Source: Rhodoligotrophos appendicifer
GTDB taxonomy: Bacteria > Pseudomonadota > Alphaproteobacteria > Rhizobiales > Im1
NCBI RefSeq assembly: GCF_007474605.1
Contig: NZ_VHKL01000004.1
Span: 434,001-498,000 of the forward strand
Direction: 5' to 3'
DNA: 64,000 nt
The notes under the pieces: model-generated
What the model was told of the DNA's origin: nothing
What the model saw: only the letters and a program-made list of their open reading frames with translations
Databases searched by the model: none
Translations under genes and position numbers: made by a program
Shown here: positions 9,714 to 17,645 of the stretch, one piece after another
Numbering within the stretch: the stretch's first letter is position 1
Layout: the number at the start of each line of letters is the position of its first letter

Positions 9714-9716
9714 GTT

Positions 9717-10694
9717 CTAGCCCTCTGCGCCTGCAGTATTCGACTCTTCGTCCTTGAATACCCGTCCGAAGCGACATGCACGGATGCTTTTTCCTTCGCC
9801 GCGTAGCAAGAACAATGCACTGATCCCAGCTATGCGGGCGAGTTTTCCGCCCTTATCGGGGCCCACCACCATCAAGGCAGTCGCCCAGGCGTCGGCAGCC
9901 GCGCAGGTCGCGGCAATCACCGTGACGGAGGCCGGGGCATCGAGGACCGGAGTGCCTTTCCACGGGTCCATGGTGTGCGAGAGCCGCCTTCCCTGCACTT
10001 CTACCCAGTGGCGATAGTCACCGGAGGTCGCAACCGCGCAGTCTTGCAGGGACAAGACCGAGTGCGGCGCGCGCTGGTCTGGATCTGGAAGTTCCACGGC
10101 GACCGTCCAAGCCTCGCCGTCCGGCCTCAGCCCAATGGCGCGCATCTCGCCGTCTATGCCGACCAGCCCGTGGTGGACGCCTAGGTGCGCGAGCGCCTGC
10201 GCCAGCCGATCCACGCCAAAGCCCTTGGCGATGCCGTTAAGGTCGAGCACAATGGGGACACGCTTCCATACCGACTCGCCTTTCAACTCAAGCGCTTCAT
10301 GCGCCGGCACCCGCCCCGCCTCCATTGCGGTGCGGATCAGGTCGGGGGCCGCCTCCGCAGGACCGAAACCCCAGGCGGAGACAGCGTCGCCAACTCCGAT
10401 TTCCAATGCGCCACCGGACGACTTGCCGACTGTGATCGCCAGTTGCAGGACTTCCATCAGCAAGGCAGGAACGGGCACCTCTTCACCCACGGGCGCGCGG
10501 TTGAGGCGCATCAGATCGCTGTTGTGGCTCCATGTCGACATCTGCATATCGATCTCGTCGACGGCCCGCTGCAATGCCTCGCGGGCAGCATCTTCATCGA
10601 AGCCGAGGGCCGTGAAGAACAGTGCCGACCAACGTGTCCCCATCGTCGGACCGTTCAGCGCGTGACGGACGAACTCAGTAGACATCCTCGACAT
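9717..10694 (-). CDS. apbE: FAD:protein FMN transferase
   Basis: A 325-residue ApbE protein. The family attaches FMN covalently to Thr/Ser of target proteins (S/T-G-A-T/S motifs) using FAD and Mg2+. Motifs present: GPTMGTRW, SGGALEIGVG, LDLNGIAKGFGVD, SGDYRHW, SHTMDP and ADAWATALMV. Unlike most relatives it shows no signal peptide or lipobox (start MSRMSTEFVRHALNG), which would place it in the cytosol. The start overlaps the end of the reductase gene by 20 bases. Its likely substrate is the DUF2271 protein two genes upstream. Confidence 0.88.
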   Translation of the reverse strand: MSRMSTEFVRHALNGPTMGTRWSALFFTALGFDEDAAREALQRAVDEIDMQMSTWSHNSDLMRLNRAPVGEEVPVPALLMEVLQLAITVGKSSGGALEIGVGDAVSAWGFGPAEAAPDLIRTAMEAGRVPAHEALELKGESVWKRVPIVLDLNGIAKGFGVDRLAQALAHLGVHHGLVGIDGEMRAIGLRPDGEAWTVAVELPDPDQRAPHSVLSLQDCAVATSGDYRHWVEVQGRRLSHTMDPWKGTPVLDAPASVTVIAATCAAADAWATALMVVGPDKGGKLARIAGISALFLLRGEGKSIRACRFGRVFKDEESNTAGAEG

Positions 10695-12882
10695 ATCGTC
10701 CCTCCGCCTTCAGTTTCGCTGGCGACATACCGAGGGGTTCCAGTATCCGCGCCATCGTTTCCGCAACCCCGGCCGCCATCTCCCGGCCGCCGCAGACCAT
10801 TATGCGCGCGCCTTCGCGCATGGCTCGAACGACCTCCAGCGGCTGTGAGGCGATCGCGTCCTGCACGTAGCGCGGCAGCGTCCCGCGGGAGTGTCCGGTG
10901 GTGAGGGCCGCAAGCCGGCCTTCGGACAACCAGGCCTCCAGCTCTTCGCGGTAGAGAAAGTCGCTGTCGGGATGGCGCATACCGAAATAGAGGTGGATCG
11001 GCCTGCGCCCGCTGTTCGCTCTGACGAAGCCTGCCAGCGGTCCGAGTCCGGTGCCGGCTCCGACCAATATCAATGGAACGCGATCCTTAGCGGCATGGAA
11101 GTCGGGGTTGCGGCGGAGAAAGGCGGCAAGCGTATCCCCTGGCTCAAGCGCCATCAGTGCTCCCGAACACAGGCCTCCGACATGCTTGCGCACCACGATC
11201 TCGATGAAGCCGTCCTTGCTGCCGGACGCCAGGGAATAGAAGCGCGGAACAGTCGCACCCTCCGGCACGATACCGATAAGGTCGCCGGCCTCGAAGCGAG
11301 CGAATCCTTGACCGACCAGGCGCTGGACGAAGGAAAGGGTCGGAATGGCGAAGCGCAGGATCGCAGTCGGGACCTGGACGTCCTGGCCATAGTCACGGCG
11401 AGAAACAAGCGTCAGCGGTGCCGTCTTCGGACGGACGGGCTGGTGATCCAGCTCCAGTTCGATCCCGAGAGCATCACCGAGCGCGCGGCCCCAGCGCGCG
11501 AACTCCTGCGGAGATTGACGGTCCACCGTGTCGAGCGGCAGAAGCGTCGTCCATCCCTTCGCCTTTGCGGCAGCCTCGACGGCTTCGGCATAGGCGCAGA
11601 AAGCCGGGAAGGCTCGGTCTCCGAACCCCAGAACGGCCAGTGACGCCGCCGGCATGATGGACAGCCCGGCAACACGGTCCAGGAATCCCTTGGCCGATGC
11701 TGGCGCACTTCCGTCGCCATAGGTCGCAGCGAGGATCAGGTAGCGGCGAGCGGTCGGGGTCCGCGCAGGATCGAAGGCCGACATCGGCGCGACGTGGGCC
11801 GCAAGTCCAGCCAGGGTCAGGGCACAATGCAGGGTCGCCGCAAAGCCCCACGTACTGCCGCCCTCGCTTCCGACGAGGATGACGGTTTCTGCGCGCGACG
11901 GTGTAGCGTTGTCGCGGATGCGCGGCCGCCCACGGCTTCCTGCATACCAGATGATGGTGCCAGTAGCGCCCATCACGGGAACCGCGAGCGCCATCAGGCC
12001 AAGCATCAGGCCGAGCAACCCGGCACCTTGTCCGGTGTGCAGCATGTAGATCGTCTCGGAGACACTCTCCCAGCCGCTCAGGTCGGACCAGCCAAGCGTT
12101 GCTCCTGTACCCTGGTCGAGGTAGCCCGTGCCGCTGTCGGTCTTGAGCGTGAAGACGTCGGTCGCGTCGCCCGGATAGGGAAAGCTGAGTTCCCGCAGGA
12201 CGGAGACTGGTGTTGAGGCGAGCATGGGCATGCCGGCCAAGGGTGCGCCCGTTTTACCGCTCACCGTGGACGGCAGATTCGGGACGACGGCCTGGTTTGG
12301 GAGAAATCCGAAGGTCGAGGCCGTCATCCAGAGTGCGGTCGCCGAAGACAACAGTAGTCCGGCCACGGCGATTCGCGCCACCTCGACATGGATACGCCCT
12401 GGCAAGGAGCCGCGCAGCGGGGAAAACCAACGCCGCCAGCCACCCGTGCGGCGCGAAACCAGCATGATCCCGGACAGTGAAAGCAGGAGCATCGCTGTCG
12501 CGCCTGCGGCGGAGAGGATGCGGCCTGCATCATCCAGGAACAGCGAGCGGTGCAGGGTGGTCAGCCAGCGCTTGACCGGGTTCGGGTCTGCGGAGCCAGC
12601 GCCAGCGCCTGTAGCCGGGTCTATCACCGCCGAACCGGGGGTGCCGTTGTCGAACCAGTACGCGGTAATACGTCCCGAAGGAGAACGTTTGATCTGTTCC
12701 ACCCCTGGATAGACCATCTGAATACGGGTCGCGAGCTCGCCCACTCGGAGGGTCGCGTCAGCCTGCGGAGCTCCCAGTCGCTCCGCAGTCGGGAAGACCG
12801 AGAGCGCGGCTCCGCTCACCGCGAGAAGGGCGACCAGGGCCAGAGCCACGAGACCAGGCCAGCGGTGAAAAGCGCGGATCAT
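10675..12882 (-). CDS. PepSY-flavodoxin-FNR transmembrane reductase
   Basis: A 735-residue fusion. Residues 1-320 form a PepSY transmembrane unit with helices near 11-30, 121-143, 166-188 and 286-313, and histidines at about 6, 111, 165 and 282 that could bind heme. Residues 334-470 form a flavodoxin domain (VILVGSEGGSTWGFAATLHC, then ILAATYGDG). Residues 480-735 form a ferredoxin-NADP reductase module (RFYSLASGS, GAGTGLGPLAG, CGGREMAAGV, C-terminal YVEDVY). It should pass electrons from cytosolic NADPH across the membrane. The periplasmic part also has a TGAT motif at about 259-262. It follows the DUF2271 gene by 10 bases. Confidence 0.85.
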   Translation of the reverse strand: MIRAFHRWPGLVALALVALLAVSGAALSVFPTAERLGAPQADATLRVGELATRIQMVYPGVEQIKRSPSGRITAYWFDNGTPGSAVIDPATGAGAGSADPNPVKRWLTTLHRSLFLDDAGRILSAAGATAMLLLSLSGIMLVSRRTGGWRRWFSPLRGSLPGRIHVEVARIAVAGLLLSSATALWMTASTFGFLPNQAVVPNLPSTVSGKTGAPLAGMPMLASTPVSVLRELSFPYPGDATDVFTLKTDSGTGYLDQGTGATLGWSDLSGWESVSETIYMLHTGQGAGLLGLMLGLMALAVPVMGATGTIIWYAGSRGRPRIRDNATPSRAETVILVGSEGGSTWGFAATLHCALTLAGLAAHVAPMSAFDPARTPTARRYLILAATYGDGSAPASAKGFLDRVAGLSIMPAASLAVLGFGDRAFPAFCAYAEAVEAAAKAKGWTTLLPLDTVDRQSPQEFARWGRALGDALGIELELDHQPVRPKTAPLTLVSRRDYGQDVQVPTAILRFAIPTLSFVQRLVGQGFARFEAGDLIGIVPEGATVPRFYSLASGSKDGFIEIVVRKHVGGLCSGALMALEPGDTLAAFLRRNPDFHAAKDRVPLILVGAGTGLGPLAGFVRANSGRRPIHLYFGMRHPDSDFLYREELEAWLSEGRLAALTTGHSRGTLPRYVQDAIASQPLEVVRAMREGARIMVCGGREMAAGVAETMARILEPLGMSPAKLKAEGRYVEDVY

Positions 12883-12892
12883 GGCATCGTCC

Positions 12893-13363
12893 TCACATAC
12901 CGAAGGCGAAGGTGGCGACGTAGCGGCGGCCCTTTGCAGTCTGGCCGGCGCTCCCGGCGGTCAGTGGCACTGCGACTTCGTTCGGACTGTCGCGCATGTC
13001 CTCAACGGCAGCATCGACATGCAGCGTGTAGCCCGCGTCGAAGAGGGCATCGGCGAGGTCGAGCGTGATCTCCAGCGTCCGTCCCGAACCCACGCTAGCT
13101 CCGGTGATCCCATTGATCTCTGCGCTGTTGCCGACCGTGGCGCGGTACCAGTCGCTCAGATGCTCGTAGTATTTGGACTTGCCTCCCGCCATCCAAAGCG
13201 TCCCGGCATAGGCACCTTTTGGATCGGTTACATAGATGGCAAGGTAGGCGCCTTGGCCACCGTAGCTGTTCAGGGTGGTCGTCAGGGTCACCGGCCGCGC
13301 CATAGCGATACCGGGAAGCGTCAGCGCAGTGGTAAGCGCCAAAGCGGCGAGTATCTTTGTCAT
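12893..13363 (-). CDS. Exported DUF2271 protein with a flavinylation-like motif
   Basis: A 156-residue protein with a signal peptide (MTKILAALALTTALTLPGIA, cleavage near AMA) and a DUF2271 fold (LNSYGGQGAYLAIYVTDPKG, later FDAGYTLHVDAAVEDMRDSP). Residues 84-90 read NGITGAS, which fits the T/S-G-A-S/T pattern ApbE enzymes modify with FMN. With apbE and a membrane reductase in the same operon, it is a good candidate for a periplasmic flavin electron carrier. The motif is seen; the modification is inferred. Confidence 0.75.
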   Translation of the reverse strand: MTKILAALALTTALTLPGIAMARPVTLTTTLNSYGGQGAYLAIYVTDPKGAYAGTLWMAGGKSKYYEHLSDWYRATVGNSAEINGITGASVGSGRTLEITLDLADALFDAGYTLHVDAAVEDMRDSPNEVAVPLTAGSAGQTAKGRRYVATFAFGM

Positions 13364-13396
13364 GACAGTCTCCAGGGTTTGCGAGAGGGCTATGGC

Positions 13397-13759
13397 TCAG
13401 TTCACTTTGACCTTTGGTGCAGCGCCACTTCCGAACAGGCCATTGTTCGGTGGGACGACGGTGCCCGCCGGCGCGGGTGCGGCAGCGCCTGTTGAGCCGT
13501 CGTCCTCTTCGTCGCCGTCGTCGTCGCTGTCTTCATCATCGTCGTCATCCCCACCACGGCTCATGCGACGCCCCTCATCATCGTCCGAGTCGTCGTCATC
13601 GCTTGCTATAAGGAGGTGCGCGCCCGCACGAGAGGCATCCTCTGTGGCGTATCGCGATGCTTGCGGCCGCGGTCCGTCATGCATCACGCTCCAGGCTGGA
13701 ATTGCGAAGCCGAGCGTCAGCGCGGTCGATGCAAGCAGGATCGCAAATGTCGTCTTCAT
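13397..13759 (-). CDS. Exported hyperacidic protein
   Basis: A 120-residue protein: signal peptide (MKTTFAILLASTALTLGFAI, cleavage near PAWS), a short linker, then about residues 53-90 consisting almost wholly of Asp and Glu with a few Ser, Gly and Arg, and a Pro/Ala-rich tail ending KVKVN. It has no fold I recognise. Such Asp runs can bind Ca2+, iron or other cations. It is the first gene of the operon leading into DUF2271, the reductase, apbE and the metal ATPase, and a candidate regulator site lies 75 bases upstream. Confidence 0.65.
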   Translation of the reverse strand: MKTTFAILLASTALTLGFAIPAWSVMHDGPRPQASRYATEDASRAGAHLLIASDDDDSDDDEGRRMSRGGDDDDDEDSDDDGDEEDDGSTGAAAPAPAGTVVPPNNGLFGSGAAPKVKVN

Positions 13760-13833
13760 AGCGGGATCTCCTTTGTGATGGCTCCTTTTTGGGGACGACG
13801 CCTGATCCCTTCCTGACGGAAACGAACTTTCGG

Positions 13834-13853
13834 CTTCAGCTTGCCGTCAGGAA
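13834..13853. promoter_or_regulatory. Candidate response-regulator site 1
   Basis: CTTCAGC-N5-GTCAGGAA, with TTCAG and GTCAG half-sites 11 bases apart, as OmpR/PhoB-type regulators prefer. The same pattern recurs at 14325-14344. Its right half also pairs with TTCCTGACGG at 13810-13819 as a 10-bp inverted repeat. It lies in the promoter region of the reductase operon. Confidence 0.45.
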
Positions 13854-13855
13854 GC

Positions 13856-13882
13856 AAAAGGCCCCGCCGCAATGGCGAGGCC
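13856..13882 (-). terminator. Terminator of the PepSY gene
   Basis: On the minus strand GGCCTCGCC and GGCGGGGCC form a 9-bp stem with one mismatch-type pair and a 5-base loop, followed by TTTTGC. It lies 48 bases after the PepSY stop and separates that gene from the reductase operon. Confidence 0.55.
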
Positions 13883-13929
13883 TTCGAAGTTTTGGGAATA
13901 GTCAAAGAGTTAGTGGGAGACGCTGGTTT

Positions 13930-14244
13930 TCAGCCTTTCTCGTCGCCTTTTCTCTCGTGATGCTGACCATCGTCGTCGTCACCGCGCTCTATCTCCAGTA
14001 TTTCAAGGGTAGCGGGATGGATCGTCGCTTCGATCCGCTGTCCCTGAGCATCCGTACCGTCGAGCTCGTAACAGCCGTCGTCGATCTTGATCCGTCGCAC
14101 CGTCCAGCCTTGTTCGGTCGCCAAGGCCGCAACAGCCTCCCTCGGCTTCCAGTCGGCCATCGGCACGAAGCATTCGTCATCGGCCATGGCACCCCCGACC
14201 GGGAAAGCCGCAACGAGTGCGAAAATTGTCAGAATGAGCCGCAT
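13930..14244 (-). CDS. Exported PepSY-domain protein
   Basis: A 104-residue protein with a signal peptide (MRLILTIFALVAAFPVGGAM) and one PepSY-like domain (WKPREAVAALATEQGWTVRR, then GCYELDGTDAQGQRIEATIH), ending in an Asp/His-rich tail (GDDDDGQHHERKGDEKG). Such small PepSY proteins are common beside QseBC/CusRS-type two-component systems and are thought to act in the periplasm, perhaps by tuning the sensor or binding metal. It diverges from the response-regulator gene across 142 bases. Confidence 0.75.
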   Translation of the reverse strand: MRLILTIFALVAAFPVGGAMADDECFVPMADWKPREAVAALATEQGWTVRRIKIDDGCYELDGTDAQGQRIEATIHPATLEILEIERGDDDDGQHHERKGDEKG

Positions 14245-14324
14245 GGCGCATTGCTCCGTTAGAAGAATTGGGAATGACCCTGCAGGGCCAACCTTACGGG
14301 ATCCTGAAGCCGAACTATTCTTGC

Positions 14325-14344
14325 CTTCAGCAACCTGTCAGGAA
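14325..14344. promoter_or_regulatory. Candidate response-regulator site 2
   Basis: CTTCAGC-N5-GTCAGGAA, matching site 1 at all 15 fixed positions. It lies 42 bases before the response-regulator ATG and 80 bases before the divergent PepSY gene, so it could serve autoregulation and both promoters. Confidence 0.45.
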
Positions 14345-14386
14345 CTGCTCGTACCTTACAGGTCAGGCCGTAGAAGGCGTTTCAGA

Positions 14387-15046
14387 ATGCGAATCCTGCT
14401 TGTTGAGGATGACGACGTGCTCGGCGACGCGGTGCGCGCTCAGATCGCCGCTGACGCCCACTCCGTCGACTGGGTCACTCGGCTTGACCGCGCTCGCGAT
14501 GCGATGGCGACCGCAGGCTACGATCTGATCTTGCTCGACCTGATGCTGCCAGACGGTTTGGGCCTCGTCTTCCTCAGGGCTTTGAGAAACTCGGGAGACG
14601 TCACACCCGTTATCATCCTTACCGCGCTCGACCAGGTTACGGACAGGATCGAGGGGCTCAAGGCCGGAGCCGACGACTATCTCGTAAAGCCATTCGACCT
14701 GGACGAACTTTCAGCTCGGATCGGTTCGGTTGCACGACGCTATTCAGGCAACCCCAACCCCATCATCCACCACCGCGGCCTCGACATCGACATTGCGCGC
14801 AGAAGCGTGCACCGCGACGGAAAGGCCATTCAGTTGACTGCACGCGAGTGGGCGCTTCTGAAAGCGTTTCTTACCCGCCCCGGCCAACTTCTTTCCAAGC
14901 CGCAATTGGAGGAGAAGCTCTACGATTTCGGTTCCGAGATCGAGAGCAACACCATCGAGGTTCACGTCAGCCGTCTTCGCAAGAAGCTCGGCACCAATCT
15001 CATCGAAACTGAGCGGGGCCTTGGTTATAGGCTGGCTCAGGCATGA
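14387..15046 (+). CDS. OmpR/QseB-family response regulator
   Basis: A 219-residue two-domain regulator. The receiver domain starts MRILLVEDDDVLGDAV, has the phospho-acceptor Asp at about residue 51 (LILLDLMLPDG) and the conserved Lys in DDYLVKPFD. The C-terminal winged helix (about 130-219) has the usual RPGQLLSKPQLEEKLYD and VSRLRKKLG recognition region. The chosen ATG gives a standard N-terminus. The stop overlaps the sensor kinase start (ATGA). It probably controls the divergent PepSY gene and the reductase operon. Confidence 0.9.
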   Translation: MRILLVEDDDVLGDAVRAQIAADAHSVDWVTRLDRARDAMATAGYDLILLDLMLPDGLGLVFLRALRNSGDVTPVIILTALDQVTDRIEGLKAGADDYLVKPFDLDELSARIGSVARRYSGNPNPIIHHRGLDIDIARRSVHRDGKAIQLTAREWALLKAFLTRPGQLLSKPQLEEKLYDFGSEIESNTIEVHVSRLRKKLGTNLIETERGLGYRLAQA

Positions 15047-16380
15047 GGGGTCCTAAGAGCCTCCAGGGCAGGCTTCTCATATGGCTTGGAGCAGTTCTGA
15101 TCGTCTCCTGGATCGGGGCGGCCTGGGCAACGGCCGTCCTACTGAGGCACGAAATCGAGAAGGTTTTTGACTCCTCGCTGCAAGAAACGGCCCAGCGCCT
15201 GCTTCCGCTTGCAGTCCTTGACATCGTCGGCCGGGAGGATGGTGACACCGCAAGCCAGAGGCTCGGAGCCATCCGCAGCCATGATGAACTCTTCACCTAT
15301 GTTGTTCGGGACGACAAGGGTGAGGTTCTCCTTCGGTCACATGCTGCCGACCTCTCAAACTTCCCGACTTACGGGGGAGCTGGCTTCGGCCGGACCGCAA
15401 CTCATCGTCTTTACAGCGAAGAGGCGCTGCAGGGCACAATCCGCATTACAGTGGCAAAATCCCTGTCACATCAGGACGCTGTCATTCGTGAAATGCAGAT
15501 GGGGTTAGGGCTTCCCGTCCTGCTGGTAATACCCGCTGCATTTGCGGCTGTTGCTTTCGCGGTTCGACAAAGCACGCGTTCGTTGCGCGCGTTCAAGGAG
15601 CAATTGGAGACGCGAAGCGAGAAGGACCTCGCCCAGATCGCGTCCGGAGACCTGCCAAGCGAGGTGGCGCCGTTGGCGGCTACCATGAACGCCTTGATGG
15701 AGCGCCTCAGGGCCGCGTTCGAGGCAGAACGGAGTCTCGCCGCGAACACGGCCCATGAACTCAGGACGCCCCTCGCGGGAGCAATCGCCCAGGCCCAACG
15801 GATCCGGAAGGAAACCGCGGAGCCTCAGACCGCCCAGCGCGGAGCAGACATCGAGACCACGCTTAAACGGCTCACCGCACGCGCAGAGCGGCTGATGCAG
15901 TTAGCCCGGGCGGAGGGAGGACGACTGGACCTCGACCATGCGTCCGACCTGCGCGATACGCTGGAGGTCGTAGTCGCAGACATGCGCCGGACCGAATCCG
16001 CCGGCCGCATCCTGCTTAGCCTGCCTGCCACCCCCGTCATGTCGACCGCCGACCCCGACGCTGTTGGAATTCTCTGCCGCAACCTGGTCGAGAATGCGCT
16101 TCGATATGGCATCCAGTCAGGGCCCGTCGATGTCGCGCTTTCCCCCGATGGCCGCATGACTGTGTCCAACGATGGACCCGTCGTGCCGGCTGCGACACTT
16201 GCAAGGTTGGCAGATCGATTCGAGCGCGGCAATCCGGGTGGTCGTGGCAGCGGCATCGGGCTTTCGATCGTCTCGACGATCGCAAGCCGCATGGGCAGCA
16301 AACTCATGCTGCGCTCGCCACGCCCCGAAAGTCAGAGCGGATTCGAGGCAAGCGTTCAACTCGCGAGCGCGCGAGCGTGA
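15043..16380 (+). CDS. Sensor histidine kinase, QseC-like
   Basis: A 445-residue inner-membrane kinase with helices near 10-32 and 155-175 enclosing a periplasmic sensor of about 120 residues, a HAMP-like linker, an H-box (AANTAHELRTPLAG), N-box (LCRNLVENALRYG) and G-box (GRGSGIGLSIVSTI). It is translated together with the response regulator. Its signal is unknown; the neighbours suggest metal, redox state or acidic-protein/PepSY status in the periplasm. Confidence 0.9.
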   Translation: MRGPKSLQGRLLIWLGAVLIVSWIGAAWATAVLLRHEIEKVFDSSLQETAQRLLPLAVLDIVGREDGDTASQRLGAIRSHDELFTYVVRDDKGEVLLRSHAADLSNFPTYGGAGFGRTATHRLYSEEALQGTIRITVAKSLSHQDAVIREMQMGLGLPVLLVIPAAFAAVAFAVRQSTRSLRAFKEQLETRSEKDLAQIASGDLPSEVAPLAATMNALMERLRAAFEAERSLAANTAHELRTPLAGAIAQAQRIRKETAEPQTAQRGADIETTLKRLTARAERLMQLARAEGGRLDLDHASDLRDTLEVVVADMRRTESAGRILLSLPATPVMSTADPDAVGILCRNLVENALRYGIQSGPVDVALSPDGRMTVSNDGPVVPAATLARLADRFERGNPGGRGSGIGLSIVSTIASRMGSKLMLRSPRPESQSGFEASVQLASARA

Positions 16381-16986
16381 GGCGCGGGGGCCGCCAAATG
16401 GATCGCTTCAACGGCCTTGCCGTTGAAGACGGGATAAACTCCGTTCCAGCCAACGGCGCGCGCTCCATTCGGGCGACTACCCCGCGTACATCCGCGTTAA
16501 GGCTCTGGCCAACTCAACTGAAGCGGCCGGAATGATGGCGCCGTGCCATCAGGTAGGATATCGGCCGAGCGCGGACTGTCCGGTTTTGGTATTGAGGATT
16601 AGTTAGCTGCCGTTCTCTTGCCGACCAAATTGTAGCCGTTCAGCCGAGCTCATCGCGACCCAAAAAAAGCCGTTTGACGGATATTCGACATTGGGTCTCC
16701 ACGGCCCGGAGATCCGTCCATTGATTCCCTGATCGGCGAAGGAGCCGCTGAACTTCTACTGCTTGTCATCTGCCAAACATGCATAATGATGACGCCTTGC
16801 ATTGCTGTGCACATTGGGCTTCAGAATGTCGCTCTTCATCGGTTTCCTGGCCTTCCCGGATTTAGAATTGTTGCAGAGTGAGGTTACGATCGGCTTGCTG
16901 GAGGTTCCGGCATGGGGCGACGATGAACTGGCTGAGCTGGGTTACAACCCACGCCACGCCATGTCCGCCGGCGTCGAGCGGCGAGC
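16381..16986. other. Intergenic stretch without a supported gene
   Basis: About 600 bases. A frame at 16802-17044 is open but has no recognisable product and overlaps the following remnant. Nothing resembling a riboswitch or IS end is visible. Decayed coding DNA next to the second crcB remnant is likely. Confidence 0.35.
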
Positions 16987-17412
16987 ATGGCTGCAGCGGC
17001 GGTTGGACTGGCCTCGCCTACCGATAAATGGAAAATTGCGTTGACGGCATACCGGTTCGTCTTCTTCGGTTCCGGAATTGGTGGGGCGCTGCACTATGGA
17101 GGCGTGTTGGCGCTGACGCTATTCGGTGCCTCGTTCCCCGTTGGCACAACGGGCGATCAACTTCATCGGATCATTCACGATGGCGGCGGCAGTTGAATGG
17201 CTTTTTCAAACGCTGGCACTCCAAACTTATCCCGGTTGTTCCTGACCACTGGGATTATTGGCGGCTTTACTACATTCTCAACCTTCTCGTTGGAAGCCGA
17301 GTCGCTCTACGAGCGCGGCGAACTGTTGAAGGCAGCGCCATACCTGATTGGATCGGTCGTACTGTCCGTCGCTGCTTTCCCGCTTAGGCTCTACGTAGTT
17401 CGATCGAGCTGA
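16987..17412 (+). pseudogene. crcB: crcB (fluoride exporter) remnant 2
   Basis: The first frame gives FFGSGIGGALHYGGVLALTL and FGASFPVGT, the second gives AINFIGSFTMAAAVEWLF, and the third gives LSRLFLTTGIIGGFTTFSTF followed by SLEAESLYERGEL to the stop at 17412. The three parts in order make up a full Fluc/CrcB subunit, so two frameshifts (near 17150 and 17230) break it. The true start is unclear. Fluc works as a dimer, in some bacteria of two different subunits; both copies here are dead. The frameshifted fbp follows after 233 bases. Confidence 0.75.
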
Positions 17413-17645
17413 CCTTGGTCCGATTTTCGCCCGCAGTGGCAATGCCATAGATGGAGTCCCGCATGGACCTGGTAACTGCACCAGACAGGTTATCTAACGG
17501 TGAAACAACTTGCGTTTGCAAAGGGCTGATGAAGGAACCAGCTGGACGAGAGGGCGCCTGCGGCTAAGCGGTTTGTCTAGATCGAGGCGCTGTTGCTGTA
17601 GCCACGGCTGCGCGAGAATCCGTCTACACGATGAGGAGAACATGC

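Noticed and set aside
17443-17545. Possible fluoride riboswitch before fbp (GATGGAGTCC, AACTGC and GCTGATG in order)
   Set aside because: The outer stem does not pair (GGAGTC has no GACTCC partner) and the spacing is too long, so the resemblance is partial at best.
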